56,484 bases of DNA, from contig CAMTKF010000011.1 in assembly GCA_947072905.1 (NCBI GenBank), positions 1 to 56,484 on the forward strand. Direction: 5' to 3'. Every line of letters starts with the position of its first letter. Position 1 is the stretch's first letter. The notes below the pieces were generated by a model. That model made no database searches, had not been told where the DNA came from, and saw only the letters and a program-made list of their open reading frames with translations. Of the stretch, positions 29,327 through 37,820 are shown piece after piece. Source of the DNA: an uncultured Bacteroidales bacterium (GTDB taxonomy: Bacteria; Bacteroidota; Bacteroidia; Bacteroidales; Muribaculaceae). A program made the position numbers and the translations under genes.

Positions 29327-29358
29327 ATAGTGTTTTATTTGTTTTTTCTTGATTTTTG

Positions 29359-29366
29359 CAAATTTA
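29359..29366 (-). promoter_or_regulatory. -7 element of the secA promoter
   Basis: The minus strand reads TAAATTTG followed by C. No clear -33 TTTG is seen. The leader would be about 25 nt. Confidence 0.55.
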
Positions 29367-29575
29367 CGAAAATTTAATTAATTTTCTTAAATAGAGCGCA
29401 TAAAATAGTTTTACAGGATGTACCGTCCACTACAGGCGGCAATTCTTATAAAAATATCTGCACGTCTTTTTCGTAAATTTGACTTGGATTGGATTTAACT
29501 TGGCCACGTATTCAGAGCGTTTTTTTACCCTGAAAATAGAACTGGAATCCGGAAGTAAAAAGTGTGGCAAGGTTT

Positions 29576-31195
29576 TTACAGCTCCAGACCCGCAAACGAT
29601 GCGGCATTGGGGCTGCGTATGCGCAACAGACGGGTAATGGTCGGAGCAACCACCCGTATGTCGACCGGTGTGTCTATGGTACGGGCATCTACGTCAGGAG
29701 CCATGATGAACAATGGAGCAGTGGCCGGAGCAAGACGCTTCACATAATGAACGCGTTTCTCCGATGCAGGTACCAGGATATCGTCTACAGTTTCCCAGCC
29801 CGGTGCCACCTCCACAAATAAATCACCGCTCGAATTGGCATGATTGTTTCGTTGCAGAGCCTCGTAGTAAGCATCTCCACGGCCTGAGAGAATCTCATCA
29901 ATGGTAAATACGCGGTCTACCCCGCTCATCCTTTCAAGGAAAGCGGCAGCTTCAAGGCGTACGTTTGACGCGTCGAGATGACGCTCGTCAATCAGCTTGT
30001 TATTAAGGAAAAATTGATTGTTATAGAATCCGTTTACCCACTCGCCATTGCCAAACTTGGCCATGAGATACATATTGAGCAGGCTCTTGGCTTTTTTCGT
30101 AGAAAACTCGCCGTAGGGTATGTTCCAGCGTTCGTCATCGCGGCGCGAACGTCCCGAGGGCGGAGTGGCGGCCACAAAGAACACCGTATTGCCCGGACCG
30201 GCCACGCTTTCCACTTTTGCAAAAAGGCGTGCCAGCTCGCGGTCGAGCCGCAGATAGCTGTCTATCAGTTCGTAGCGGTTCTCGCTTGTATTGCTGTAGA
30301 TGTATGGCTGCAATGTGTAGGTCACATTGAGCATGTCAACACCGTCGGCCGGACGTCCCAGCTTGAGTTCATCCACTATCTCGCCTGCTATGTCGGTAAC
30401 CTCGGTATTGACCTTCGGCGAGTTTGCAAACATGGCGTAACGGTCCACGTTTCCGCGCGGGAAAGTGTAGCGGAATGGATAGTGCGTGAGATGATCGGGC
30501 AGACCTACGTATGCCTCGGCAGGCTTGAGCGGAGTCCACTGCATGGTGTCGAGCCTGCTTGGCAGGGGCTTTAGTCTGTTGCGATACGTAACCGACGTGG
30601 GCAGGTCTTTGTAGTATGTAGATGTAGCCCAATAGCCGGTCTTGTCGTCAATCCACAGAGCCGAATTACCGGTATGTCCGGCAAGTATCACGGCCTGGGT
30701 AGGCTCGGGAGATATGGCTATGACCCTCGAAACACCTCCTCCGGCTATGCGGATTTCATCTGCAAGTGTGCTTACAGCGAGTGAACGGGGCGAAAAGGTC
30801 TGAGTGGTAAAGTTACCTATGGCCTGGGGGTCGTTTAGTGCCTGTACAAGCCGGCGTGCCTCGCAGTCATAGATATTTACGCCGCTTATGCCGGTGGTGG
30901 AGGGCGATGCGCCGGTAGCTATCATGGCCGTGGCCGCTGTGGCATCTACGGCAGAGCCATAGTCGGCATGAGGTATCACAACGCCGTCGCGCATCAAGCG
31001 GTTGAAGCCGTCGTTTCCAAACTGCTCGCGCAGCAAATCGAGATATTGCTTGTCGAGCCCGTCGATTACAACACCTACAACAAGCTGCGGTCTTACTCCC
31101 GCCGATACGGGCATGGCCATGCTGACTACTGATGTAATCAGAGCCAAAAATATGCCGGGCATAGTATAACGTGAGTTTTTCAGCTTGTTTTTCAT
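29576..31195 (-). CDS. Alkaline phosphatase family protein (PafA/nucleotide-pyrophosphatase superfamily), exported
   Basis: The protein has 539 residues from the ATG at 31195, which lies one base after the stop of the upstream DUF4105 gene; a TTG at 31216 would overlap that gene. A signal anchor or signal peptide (LALITSVVSMAMPVSAG) leads into VVGVVIDGLDKQYLDLL (first metal Asp) and GSAVDATAATAMIATGASPSTTGISG, where the Thr/Ser nucleophile of the superfamily is expected. Later RYTMHY-like features are absent, but VFFVAATPPSGR and the HYVKRLAPATAPLFIMAPD end fit the type. A periplasmic phosphatase or phosphodiesterase is expected; the substrate is unknown. Confidence 0.82.
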   Translation of the reverse strand: MKNKLKNSRYTMPGIFLALITSVVSMAMPVSAGVRPQLVVGVVIDGLDKQYLDLLREQFGNDGFNRLMRDGVVIPHADYGSAVDATAATAMIATGASPSTTGISGVNIYDCEARRLVQALNDPQAIGNFTTQTFSPRSLAVSTLADEIRIAGGGVSRVIAISPEPTQAVILAGHTGNSALWIDDKTGYWATSTYYKDLPTSVTYRNRLKPLPSRLDTMQWTPLKPAEAYVGLPDHLTHYPFRYTFPRGNVDRYAMFANSPKVNTEVTDIAGEIVDELKLGRPADGVDMLNVTYTLQPYIYSNTSENRYELIDSYLRLDRELARLFAKVESVAGPGNTVFFVAATPPSGRSRRDDERWNIPYGEFSTKKAKSLLNMYLMAKFGNGEWVNGFYNNQFFLNNKLIDERHLDASNVRLEAAAFLERMSGVDRVFTIDEILSGRGDAYYEALQRNNHANSSGDLFVEVAPGWETVDDILVPASEKRVHYVKRLAPATAPLFIMAPDVDARTIDTPVDIRVVAPTITRLLRIRSPNAASFAGLEL

Positions 31196-31196
31196 T

Positions 31197-32390
31197 TTAT
31201 TTACCGTGGTTTGCAACCTTTGGAAAATTCAGTTTGATATAGCTTGCCGAACGGAGCATATCGCCTAATACGAAAGGTAAAAATGCCGCGTTGGCACTCT
31301 GGGGCAACCAAAGCCATCCAAGGCACAGTATCAAAACTGCTGCAAAGTTAATAATTTGGTATGATAAAACCACAATCTTGCTCTTTTTTAACCAAATAAA
31401 AATGGTGGGGATAAGGCAGAAGGGGTTCAACCATACTATAAGATAGTTGGGAGAGGTAGCTTCGTGAACTGAAATAAATACCAGGAATGCTATGAGCAGG
31501 CCTGCAAGACCCAGCACACCGAAGTATGTGGCATCTATCCATCGGCTTACACGACCGCGACGATTATCGCATACGGTAGCCCACAGCAGGAGCGCAAACA
31601 CCACCCACCCTACAAAAATGGGGGTGAGAAAAAAGGGAGTGGCACTGTCCACACAATTCCAGCTGTCATCGCCTACGATTACGTCTGTGCTCTTCACGAT
31701 TCTGCGGCCGCCGACAGTGGCTTCAGCCATCTGCTGCTCCAGCAGCACGGGTGCGAAGGCATACTCGCGGTTGCTTATGGGATAGTCGATTCCCGACCCT
31801 AAAGCCAGGTCGATACCAAACTGATACCACGGGTAATTGCGATGATAATGGCGCATCACATCACGGAAACTTGCCGTATATGAGCGTGTGTCGAAATCTA
31901 CGGGTGCAAGCCGCAGGCTGTCGCCCACCGCCTGCTCTATGATGCTGAGCGGACGTGTGGCGCAGTTGTCCTTCACATAATTATATCGGTAAACACGGTT
32001 TTGCGGCAGCAGATTATTATCTACAAGCTCCACGAGCCTGCGGGTTTCACCGGCATCGAGATCCAGCACCTGCTCCACCACCCTGCGGCCGTCTGACTTA
32101 TATCCTGACTCAAATATCTGCCATGGAATGGCGGCGCAAATGTAATCGGTCTCGCCTTTGACAAAGCGGTATACAAAATTTGGAGAGTCGAAATCAAATA
32201 CTCCGTAACTTACCGCGACATCAAACCGTGGCGAACGTATGCGCAAGGCCGTGTGTCCCTCCAGCTCATAAATATCCGAGCCGGGTGCGCAGGTTATGAG
32301 CGACACTATGGTATCGCTCTGCGCCGAGGCCATAAACGGTGAGGCCAGCAACCACATCAGGATTATTATGAAGCAACGGATTGATTTCAT
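31197..32390 (-). CDS. DUF4105 family membrane protein
   Basis: The protein has 397 residues: a signal peptide (ends ASAQ), a periplasmic DUF4105 domain at about 25-220, then three or four C-terminal membrane helices (about 250-390). DUF4105 markers are the LITCAPGSDIYELEGHTALRI segment, with its His, and NYVKDNCATRPLSI, with a Cys. The His and Cys pair, plus the fold class, suggest an NlpC/P60-like or LCN-type hydrolase, but no function has been shown that I can cite. It overlaps queE by 4 nt (ATGA) and sits one base ahead of the phosphatase gene, so all three are one transcription unit. Confidence 0.85.
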   Translation of the reverse strand: MKSIRCFIIILMWLLASPFMASAQSDTIVSLITCAPGSDIYELEGHTALRIRSPRFDVAVSYGVFDFDSPNFVYRFVKGETDYICAAIPWQIFESGYKSDGRRVVEQVLDLDAGETRRLVELVDNNLLPQNRVYRYNYVKDNCATRPLSIIEQAVGDSLRLAPVDFDTRSYTASFRDVMRHYHRNYPWYQFGIDLALGSGIDYPISNREYAFAPVLLEQQMAEATVGGRRIVKSTDVIVGDDSWNCVDSATPFFLTPIFVGWVVFALLLWATVCDNRRGRVSRWIDATYFGVLGLAGLLIAFLVFISVHEATSPNYLIVWLNPFCLIPTIFIWLKKSKIVVLSYQIINFAAVLILCLGWLWLPQSANAAFLPFVLGDMLRSASYIKLNFPKVANHGK

Positions 32391-32944
32391 TGAATGTCGA
32401 TAAGTTTATGAGTCTGCAACGAAAGGCGCCAGCGCGGATGTGCAAGGCAATATTCTATGGTCTCAGCGATATTGCCGCCCGACAGCGGCTGCAGAAAGTG
32501 ATGCTTGGCCGGAAGGATTGCGGCTATCTCTTCCACATCCTGATTTTGGAATACGAGCTTAAGCTCATCAATGCGGTCTATCTCCCACGGAGCATCCTTG
32601 GGCGAGCATGTCACCCAGTCGACCTCAACGGGCACGGGGCGGGTGCCGTTGGTTTCTATCTGCACATAGAATCGCTTGGCCTTGATGGCTCTCATCAGGT
32701 CGGAGTCGAGCTGCAAGGTAGGCTCACCGCCTGTTATGACAAGGTGGCGCGCCGGAAATGCGGCCACAGCCTCGGCTATTTCATCAGCGGTCATCTCCGT
32801 GAAACCGAAATGGTCGGTATCGCAGAAATCGCACTTGCGGTTACAACCGCTCAGGCGCAGAAACACGGCAGGGGTGCCGGTATAGAAACCTTCGCCCTGC
32901 AATGAATAAAATATTTCGTTTACTTTATATTTCTTATTCTTCAT
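32387..32944 (-). CDS. queE: 7-carboxy-7-deazaguanine synthase (radical SAM)
   Basis: The protein has 185 residues from the ATG at 32944, and it overlaps the end of queD by 11 nt. It makes 7-carboxy-7-deazaguanine from carboxytetrahydropterin in queuosine synthesis. The [4Fe-4S]-SAM cysteines are in CNRKCDFCDTD (CxxxCxxC). FYSLQGEGFYTGTPAVF, LVITGGEPTLQL and IETNGTRPVP are the other radical-SAM/QueE markers. Length is at the short end of the family, as is usual in Bacteroidota. It is part of the cca-queD-queE-DUF4105-phosphatase run. queC and queF are not in the window. Confidence 0.95.
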   Translation of the reverse strand: MKNKKYKVNEIFYSLQGEGFYTGTPAVFLRLSGCNRKCDFCDTDHFGFTEMTADEIAEAVAAFPARHLVITGGEPTLQLDSDLMRAIKAKRFYVQIETNGTRPVPVEVDWVTCSPKDAPWEIDRIDELKLVFQNQDVEEIAAILPAKHHFLQPLSGGNIAETIEYCLAHPRWRLSLQTHKLIDIQ

Positions 32945-33272
32945 CTTTAACGTAGGAGGCAACATTGCCCTCACTCTCTTTTACATCTACTCGATAGCAG
33001 TTCTCAACGGTCTCGCATATCCAGCGCGCCATGTTTTCGGCTGTGGGGTTGAATGGCAGCACGTCATTAAGACAGGCATGGTCGAGCTTGTCTGACACTT
33101 CACGCTTGATATGTGTGAAGTCGGTTACCATGCCGTTGCTGTTCAATTCCTTGGCACGGCAATAAACGGTGATAATCCAGTTATGACCATGGAGATTGGT
33201 ACACTTGCTCTCGTAGTCGAGGGTAAGGCGATGCGCAGCGGATATTTCGAGTGTTTTCGTTATATAATACAT
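32934..33272 (-). CDS. queD: 6-carboxy-5,6,7,8-tetrahydropterin synthase
   Basis: The protein has 112 residues and converts 7,8-dihydroneopterin triphosphate to carboxytetrahydropterin, the step before QueE. Zinc ligands are His14 (SAAHRL) and His28/His30 (CTNLHGHNW); Cys24 is the catalytic cysteine; LDHACLND and NPTAENMARWI are typical C-terminal blocks. It overlaps queE by 11 nt, an arrangement that argues for coupled translation of the two queuosine enzymes. Confidence 0.96.
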   Translation of the reverse strand: MYYITKTLEISAAHRLTLDYESKCTNLHGHNWIITVYCRAKELNSNGMVTDFTHIKREVSDKLDHACLNDVLPFNPTAENMARWICETVENCYRVDVKESEGNVASYVKDEE

Positions 33273-33301
33273 TTTTCTATATATCGTGGTTCATTCAACA
33301 T

Positions 33302-34765
33302 TCAATTTTCCTGAATATCTCCGTTATCCGTGTCATCATTATCGGCCGGAGGATTCACAACTTCAACGCCCTTTTCGCGCGCAAGTTTATACAGATATTC
33401 AAGCGATGCCTCGCGGGTATCTTCTATCTCACAGTCCTTTATCGCCTGCTTGAGATTTTTTGCAAAATAACCCACCAGGGGCGATTGGTGCAGCCCGAAT
33501 ATATGCATTATCTCGTTGCCGTCAATCGGATTCTTGCGGTTGCGTTCAAAGTCTTTGGCCCGTATGTCGTCAAATTTGCGTTCTACGAGGTCGAAATTGT
33601 CAAGATAACGTTGTTTCTTGGCCTCGTTCTTGCTTGTGATGTCGGCACGGGCAAGTGTCATAAGGTCGTTGAGGTCTTCCTCGGCATAATTTATAAGACG
33701 GCGTACCGCGCTGTCGGTAACCTCATCCTCAACAAGGGCAATCGGACGCATGTGCAGCTCTACAAGTTTCTGCACATAGCGCATCTCGGCTCCGAGCGGC
33801 AGACGCATGCGCGAGAAAATACGCGGTATCATCTTGGCTCCCACAAAGTTGTGATTGTGGAACGACCATCCGTTCTGAGCATCATAGCGCTTGGTCACGG
33901 GCTTGGCTATGTCGTGGAACAGGGCAGCCCACCGCAGCCACTCCTTGTCGGAACTGGCGGCTACGGTGTCGAGCACCGTGAGGGTATGATAGAAGTTGTC
34001 CTTGTGGCCGCGACCGTTCACGACCTCAACGCCCCTCAAGGCTTCAAGCTCGGGAAGGATGTATTTCAGCAGACCGGTGATGTGGAGCAATTCCCAGCCT
34101 ATCGAAGGCTTGGGCGAACGCATTATCTTGCTGAGTTCATCCTTGATGCGTTCGGCGGTGATGATTTCTATACGATGTGCGTTGCGGGTGATAGCCCTCA
34201 GCGTTTCGGGATAAATATTGAAGCCAAGCTGTGTGGCAAAACGTATGGCACGCATCATGCGCAGCGGATCGTCGCTGAATGTGATGTCGGGGTCGAGCGG
34301 AGTACGAATCAGTCGTTTCTTAATGTCATCCATACCGCCGAACATGTCGATAAGCTCTCCGTACGAATCGGCATTAACACTTATGGCCAATGCGTTTATG
34401 GTAAAATCGCGCCTTGAAAGGTCCTCTTCAAGAGTACCGTCTTCCACTATGGGATTGCGCGAATCCCTGCGGTACGACTCCTTGCGTGCGCCTACAAATT
34501 CGAGTTCGAGATTTCCGCAGTGAAGCTGGGCGGTTCCGTAATTGCGGTATACGGCCACATGAGCCTTGGGGCCCAGACGGCTTGCGACAGCCTCGGCAAG
34601 CTCGATGCCCGAGCCTACTGTTACGAAATCTATGTCTTTTGAATGTCGTTCTATGATAAGGTCGCGGACGTAACCGCCCACCACATAGCACGGACGCGAA
34701 ATGTTGTCGGCCACATCACCGACCATCTTGAAAACTTTATCGCTTAGCTTTTCTTTCAGATTCAT
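33302..34765 (-). CDS. cca: CCA-adding tRNA nucleotidyltransferase with HD domain
   Basis: The protein has 487 residues from the ATG at 34765. A start at 34801 would overlap the upstream gene by 32 nt; 34765 leaves a 4-nt gap. It adds or repairs the 3'-CCA of tRNAs. The catalytic head is in CYVVGGYVRDLIIERHSKDIDFV (GGxVRD and DxD), followed by RRDFTINALAI and DPDITFSDDPLRMMRAIRF. The HD phosphohydrolase motif LRWAALFHDIAKPVTK lies at about 280. The C-terminus ends in an Asp/Asn-rich tail. It is followed by queD after a 29-nt gap. Confidence 0.95.
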   Translation of the reverse strand: MNLKEKLSDKVFKMVGDVADNISRPCYVVGGYVRDLIIERHSKDIDFVTVGSGIELAEAVASRLGPKAHVAVYRNYGTAQLHCGNLELEFVGARKESYRRDSRNPIVEDGTLEEDLSRRDFTINALAISVNADSYGELIDMFGGMDDIKKRLIRTPLDPDITFSDDPLRMMRAIRFATQLGFNIYPETLRAITRNAHRIEIITAERIKDELSKIMRSPKPSIGWELLHITGLLKYILPELEALRGVEVVNGRGHKDNFYHTLTVLDTVAASSDKEWLRWAALFHDIAKPVTKRYDAQNGWSFHNHNFVGAKMIPRIFSRMRLPLGAEMRYVQKLVELHMRPIALVEDEVTDSAVRRLINYAEEDLNDLMTLARADITSKNEAKKQRYLDNFDLVERKFDDIRAKDFERNRKNPIDGNEIMHIFGLHQSPLVGYFAKNLKQAIKDCEIEDTREASLEYLYKLAREKGVEVVNPPADNDDTDNGDIQEN

Positions 34766-34769
34766 TCTC

Positions 34770-35972
34770 TTATGTAAGACTTTGAATATCTTCGGGGGCA
34801 TTGGTCAGACGACGGGCCGGCCCCTGAGCCTGTACAACGTATGTATTCTCTACGCCTACAGCCCCCTGACCCGGAATTACAAATTTAGGTTCAAGAGCTA
34901 TGCAGTTGCCCACATTAAGTATGTCGCGCGACCGGGGTGCTATAACCGGCAGTTCGTTAATCGTTATGCCCACACCGTGGCCCACGAAACCGGCCTGGTG
35001 ACTATGCCCCATGAAGTAACATTCCATACCGGCTTCCTTCACCATTTCCTCAGCTATCTGATACAGCACTTTGGCTTCGACACCGGGCAGCATCATCTTG
35101 CTGAGTCTGCGGCATATATCAATTGACAGTTGGTTGGCTTTCACTACTACCTCGTCGGGGTTACCGGCTACATAGCAACGGGTCATATCGGTCATATAAC
35201 CGGTGAAATTACCGTTCATATCCACCATTACGGGTTTGCCGGGCTTGATTATGGTGCCGTTGGCGCCTACAGGCAGCGACGGGCTCATACCGGCTCCGCC
35301 CATGGCGAAGTCGTAGGGCGAGGGAGTGTCGGCATTTTCACCTGTAAGCACATTTCCCATATATATTTCCATCTCGGCGCCGCTGCAGCGGAATTGACCC
35401 AGCGAGCCTTCAAGACGCAAGGCACGCTCTATCTCGATCTGGAATTCTATATCGGTCATGCCCTCGCGGTAGAGATGCGGAATCTTGCGGTAAACCTGTG
35501 TCTGCTTTATGCCCGACATTTCCATCCGCTTTATTTCAAGGTCGGTCTTTACGGCACGGGCTTTTCTGAATACAGCCGAGCCGTTTCCGGGCTGAATGTC
35601 GCCGCCCAAACCTTTGAGCAGTCGTTGAATCACACCGTATGGAGTGTCGTCGAGCATCATACCCAGTTTACCGGGCTTCTTGCTGATGATTTCGGCCACG
35701 GCATGTGTCATGTCCTCAAGCTTGCGGTAAACGACAGCACCGTCGGCTTTAAGGGTCGACGGACGACGCAGGAAATAGTCGGCATTGCCGTCGCTGCACA
35801 CAAGTATGTATCCGCAGAACACACGTCCCGACAGATAATACAGATTTACATTGTCGCCTACAAGAATATAGTCGAGCTCGGCCTCAGCCATATATTTGTT
35901 TACCCTCGCCAGTCTGAGCAGCTGTTCCTCTTCAGAGAGGAGCAGGAGGTTTTCTTCATGTTTACTTTCCAT
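34770..35972 (-). CDS. M24 family (Xaa-Pro type) aminopeptidase
   Basis: The protein has 400 residues from the ATG at 35972; a start at 36014 would run into gldH. It has a creatinase-like N-domain (about 1-160) and a pita-bread M24 domain. Metal ligands appear in MVDMNGNFTGYMTDMTRCYVAG (two Asp), the His in VGHGVGITINELP, and the Glu in IALEPKFVIPGQGAVGVENT. This set is complete, so it should be an active dinuclear metallopeptidase, probably Xaa-Pro dipeptidase- or aminopeptidase-like. No signal peptide is seen, which suggests a cytoplasmic enzyme. Confidence 0.9.
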   Translation of the reverse strand: MESKHEENLLLLSEEEQLLRLARVNKYMAEAELDYILVGDNVNLYYLSGRVFCGYILVCSDGNADYFLRRPSTLKADGAVVYRKLEDMTHAVAEIISKKPGKLGMMLDDTPYGVIQRLLKGLGGDIQPGNGSAVFRKARAVKTDLEIKRMEMSGIKQTQVYRKIPHLYREGMTDIEFQIEIERALRLEGSLGQFRCSGAEMEIYMGNVLTGENADTPSPYDFAMGGAGMSPSLPVGANGTIIKPGKPVMVDMNGNFTGYMTDMTRCYVAGNPDEVVVKANQLSIDICRRLSKMMLPGVEAKVLYQIAEEMVKEAGMECYFMGHSHQAGFVGHGVGITINELPVIAPRSRDILNVGNCIALEPKFVIPGQGAVGVENTYVVQAQGPARRLTNAPEDIQSLT

Positions 35973-35988
35973 AGTCTCGCAATTATTA

Positions 35989-36477
35989 TTAGTTTTGGTA
36001 CGGAACCGGCTCAAAATATATGAGACCTATCTGCTCTACATCATCAAGGGTGTCGACACGCATTATATGGCGCACCCGGGCGGGCACGTCTTCATCAAAT
36101 CCGTATCGTCCGGGCAATGTGTCGGTTTTCACATAGCTTACTCCCAGTCCTTTTCCAAGCCACTTGCCGTAAATATCGGCAAGCTTTATGTTTACAGTAT
36201 CAAGCGCCATAGAATCGCTGCCGGCTACGGGGGTAGCTACCTCCAGCCACAGATTGCTGTATAGGTACGCACCTGTATGACGTACCACAACAGCCATACG
36301 GGCAGTGCCTCGGGTCTCGGCAAAATCGGGCGAGGGATTGAACTCGTAGCTATCGCCATAGACCCAGCCTTGGCGGTCGATTGACTTGAATCCGGCACCC
36401 TCAGAGAGCGGACTCGGTTCCTTACATGAAGTAAACAAAGTCAACGCGCCAAGAGTTGCAGCCCATATCAGCTTCAT
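35989..36477 (-). CDS. gldH: Gliding motility lipoprotein GldH
   Basis: The protein has 162 residues with a lipoprotein signal (LTLFTSC). The mature sequence follows the GldH family: a beta-rich domain with YSNLWLEVATP, DTVNIKLADIYGKWLGKGLGV and a C-terminal IMRVDTLDDVEQIGLIY. In Flavobacterium GldH is needed for gliding, but gut Bacteroidales that do not glide keep the gene, so motility is not implied. It overlaps ricT by 4 nt (ATGA). Confidence 0.9.
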   Translation of the reverse strand: MKLIWAATLGALTLFTSCKEPSPLSEGAGFKSIDRQGWVYGDSYEFNPSPDFAETRGTARMAVVVRHTGAYLYSNLWLEVATPVAGSDSMALDTVNIKLADIYGKWLGKGLGVSYVKTDTLPGRYGFDEDVPARVRHIMRVDTLDDVEQIGLIYFEPVPYQN

Positions 36478-37817
36478 TCTTTGGGCGACTTCGGTGCCAG
36501 AGGCTTATCTCCGGAGTCTGTATTGTTATTTTTCTTTTTTTTCTTCTTGGGACGCTGGTCAGAAGACGCCTTAGCCGCAGGACGGGCAGCCTGATCGGTG
36601 TCTGATTTAGGTGCCTGAGCCTTTGGTTTCTTACGTTTTTTCTTCTTTTTATTATCGAAACGTGTCAGATCATCTTCGCCGAGAATGTCGCCGAACGCAG
36701 CCTTCTCGCGAGGTTTCTCATCGCCGTCACGCTTTAGTGTCAACGGTTTCTCGCCGCTCTTGTTCATAGATATGATTTCAAAAGCGCGGTCGGCAGAGAT
36801 TGTCACCAGATTGGCAGCTATATTCTTGTCGGTCGAATAAGTTATCTCGCGCTTGAAAATATCTGTCTTGAAATGATAATATGTGGCATCGGCGGTCTCG
36901 AGTCGTTCATCCTTTGAAGGCACACGCTTCGAAGCCTCCACGTATGCATCGACTTCAAAGTTAAGGCAACACTTGAGCTTGGCACACTGGCCGGCGAGCT
37001 TCTGCGGGTTGAGCGAGATGTCCTGATACCTTGCGGCTGAAGTGGCCACCGATACAAAGTTGCTCATCCACTGCGAGCAACACAGCGGGCGTCCACACGG
37101 ACCTATGCCGCCTATACGGCCGGCTTCCTGGCGCGCGCCTATCTGTTTCATCTCGATGCGTACCTTGAAGGCATCGGCAAGCACTTTGATAAGCTGACGG
37201 AAGTCCACGCGCTCATCGGCTATATAGTAGAAAATAGCCTTGTTGCCGTCGCCCTGATACTCTACATCGCCTATCTTCATATTTAGGCCAAGGTCGGCCG
37301 CAATGCGGCGCGAGCGTATCATGGTGTCGTTTTCCTTTGCTTTGGCCTCCTCGTATCGTTCGAGGTCGCCCGGACGTGCCAGGCGGAATACACGCTTCAC
37401 CTCCTCGGCCTGATCGCGCTGCTCACGGCGTCCGCGCTTGCCGTCGCCGCCGCAGCGTGTGGCTTTTTTCATGCGCATCTCGGCCAGGGCGCCGGTCATG
37501 GTTATCATGCCGATGTCATGACCGGGCGATGCCTCCACAGCCACCATATCGCCTATCTCGAGCGGCAGGTGGGTAGAATTCTTATAGTAGCCCTTGCGGG
37601 TGTTCTTGAACGTAACCTCTACATACTCACTGTCGGCATATCCTCCAGGAATATCAGCCAACCAATTGAAACTATGCAGCTTGCATCGAGTTTCCTTGGC
37701 CCGGTCATCGCAACGGCGTTGCGCTCTCGGCTGATCCACGGCATCGGCTTCGGCCGCTTGCTTGGCTCCTGAGTCGTTGACAGCTTGTTTGGGTTGCTTC
37801 TGATCGTCTTCAATCAT
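36474..37817 (-). CDS. ricT: PSP1-domain protein RicT (YaaT-like)
   Basis: The protein has 447 residues. The PSP1 domain (about 60-330) includes YVEVTFKNTRKGYY near its start and the cysteine cluster GGIGPCGRPLCCSQWM..LAGQCAKLKCCLNFE, which binds iron-sulfur clusters in Bacillus RicT. The remaining C-terminus (about 370-447) is Lys/Pro-rich with two poly-Lys blocks and probably binds nucleic acid or is disordered. In Bacillus, RicT works with RicA and RicF to direct RNase Y. Here rny lies 3 nt upstream on the same strand, which supports such a role, but no RicA or RicF gene is in the window. Confidence 0.9.
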   Translation of the reverse strand: MIEDDQKQPKQAVNDSGAKQAAEADAVDQPRAQRRCDDRAKETRCKLHSFNWLADIPGGYADSEYVEVTFKNTRKGYYKNSTHLPLEIGDMVAVEASPGHDIGMITMTGALAEMRMKKATRCGGDGKRGRREQRDQAEEVKRVFRLARPGDLERYEEAKAKENDTMIRSRRIAADLGLNMKIGDVEYQGDGNKAIFYYIADERVDFRQLIKVLADAFKVRIEMKQIGARQEAGRIGGIGPCGRPLCCSQWMSNFVSVATSAARYQDISLNPQKLAGQCAKLKCCLNFEVDAYVEASKRVPSKDERLETADATYYHFKTDIFKREITYSTDKNIAANLVTISADRAFEIISMNKSGEKPLTLKRDGDEKPREKAAFGDILGEDDLTRFDNKKKKKRKKPKAQAPKSDTDQAARPAAKASSDQRPKKKKKKNNNTDSGDKPLAPKSPKE

Positions 37818-37820
37818 GGC

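Noticed and set aside
29474-29481. TAAATTTG on the + strand upstream of secA as a promoter
   Set aside because: No -33 element, no gene downstream on that strand and no terminator; probably chance in AT-rich DNA.
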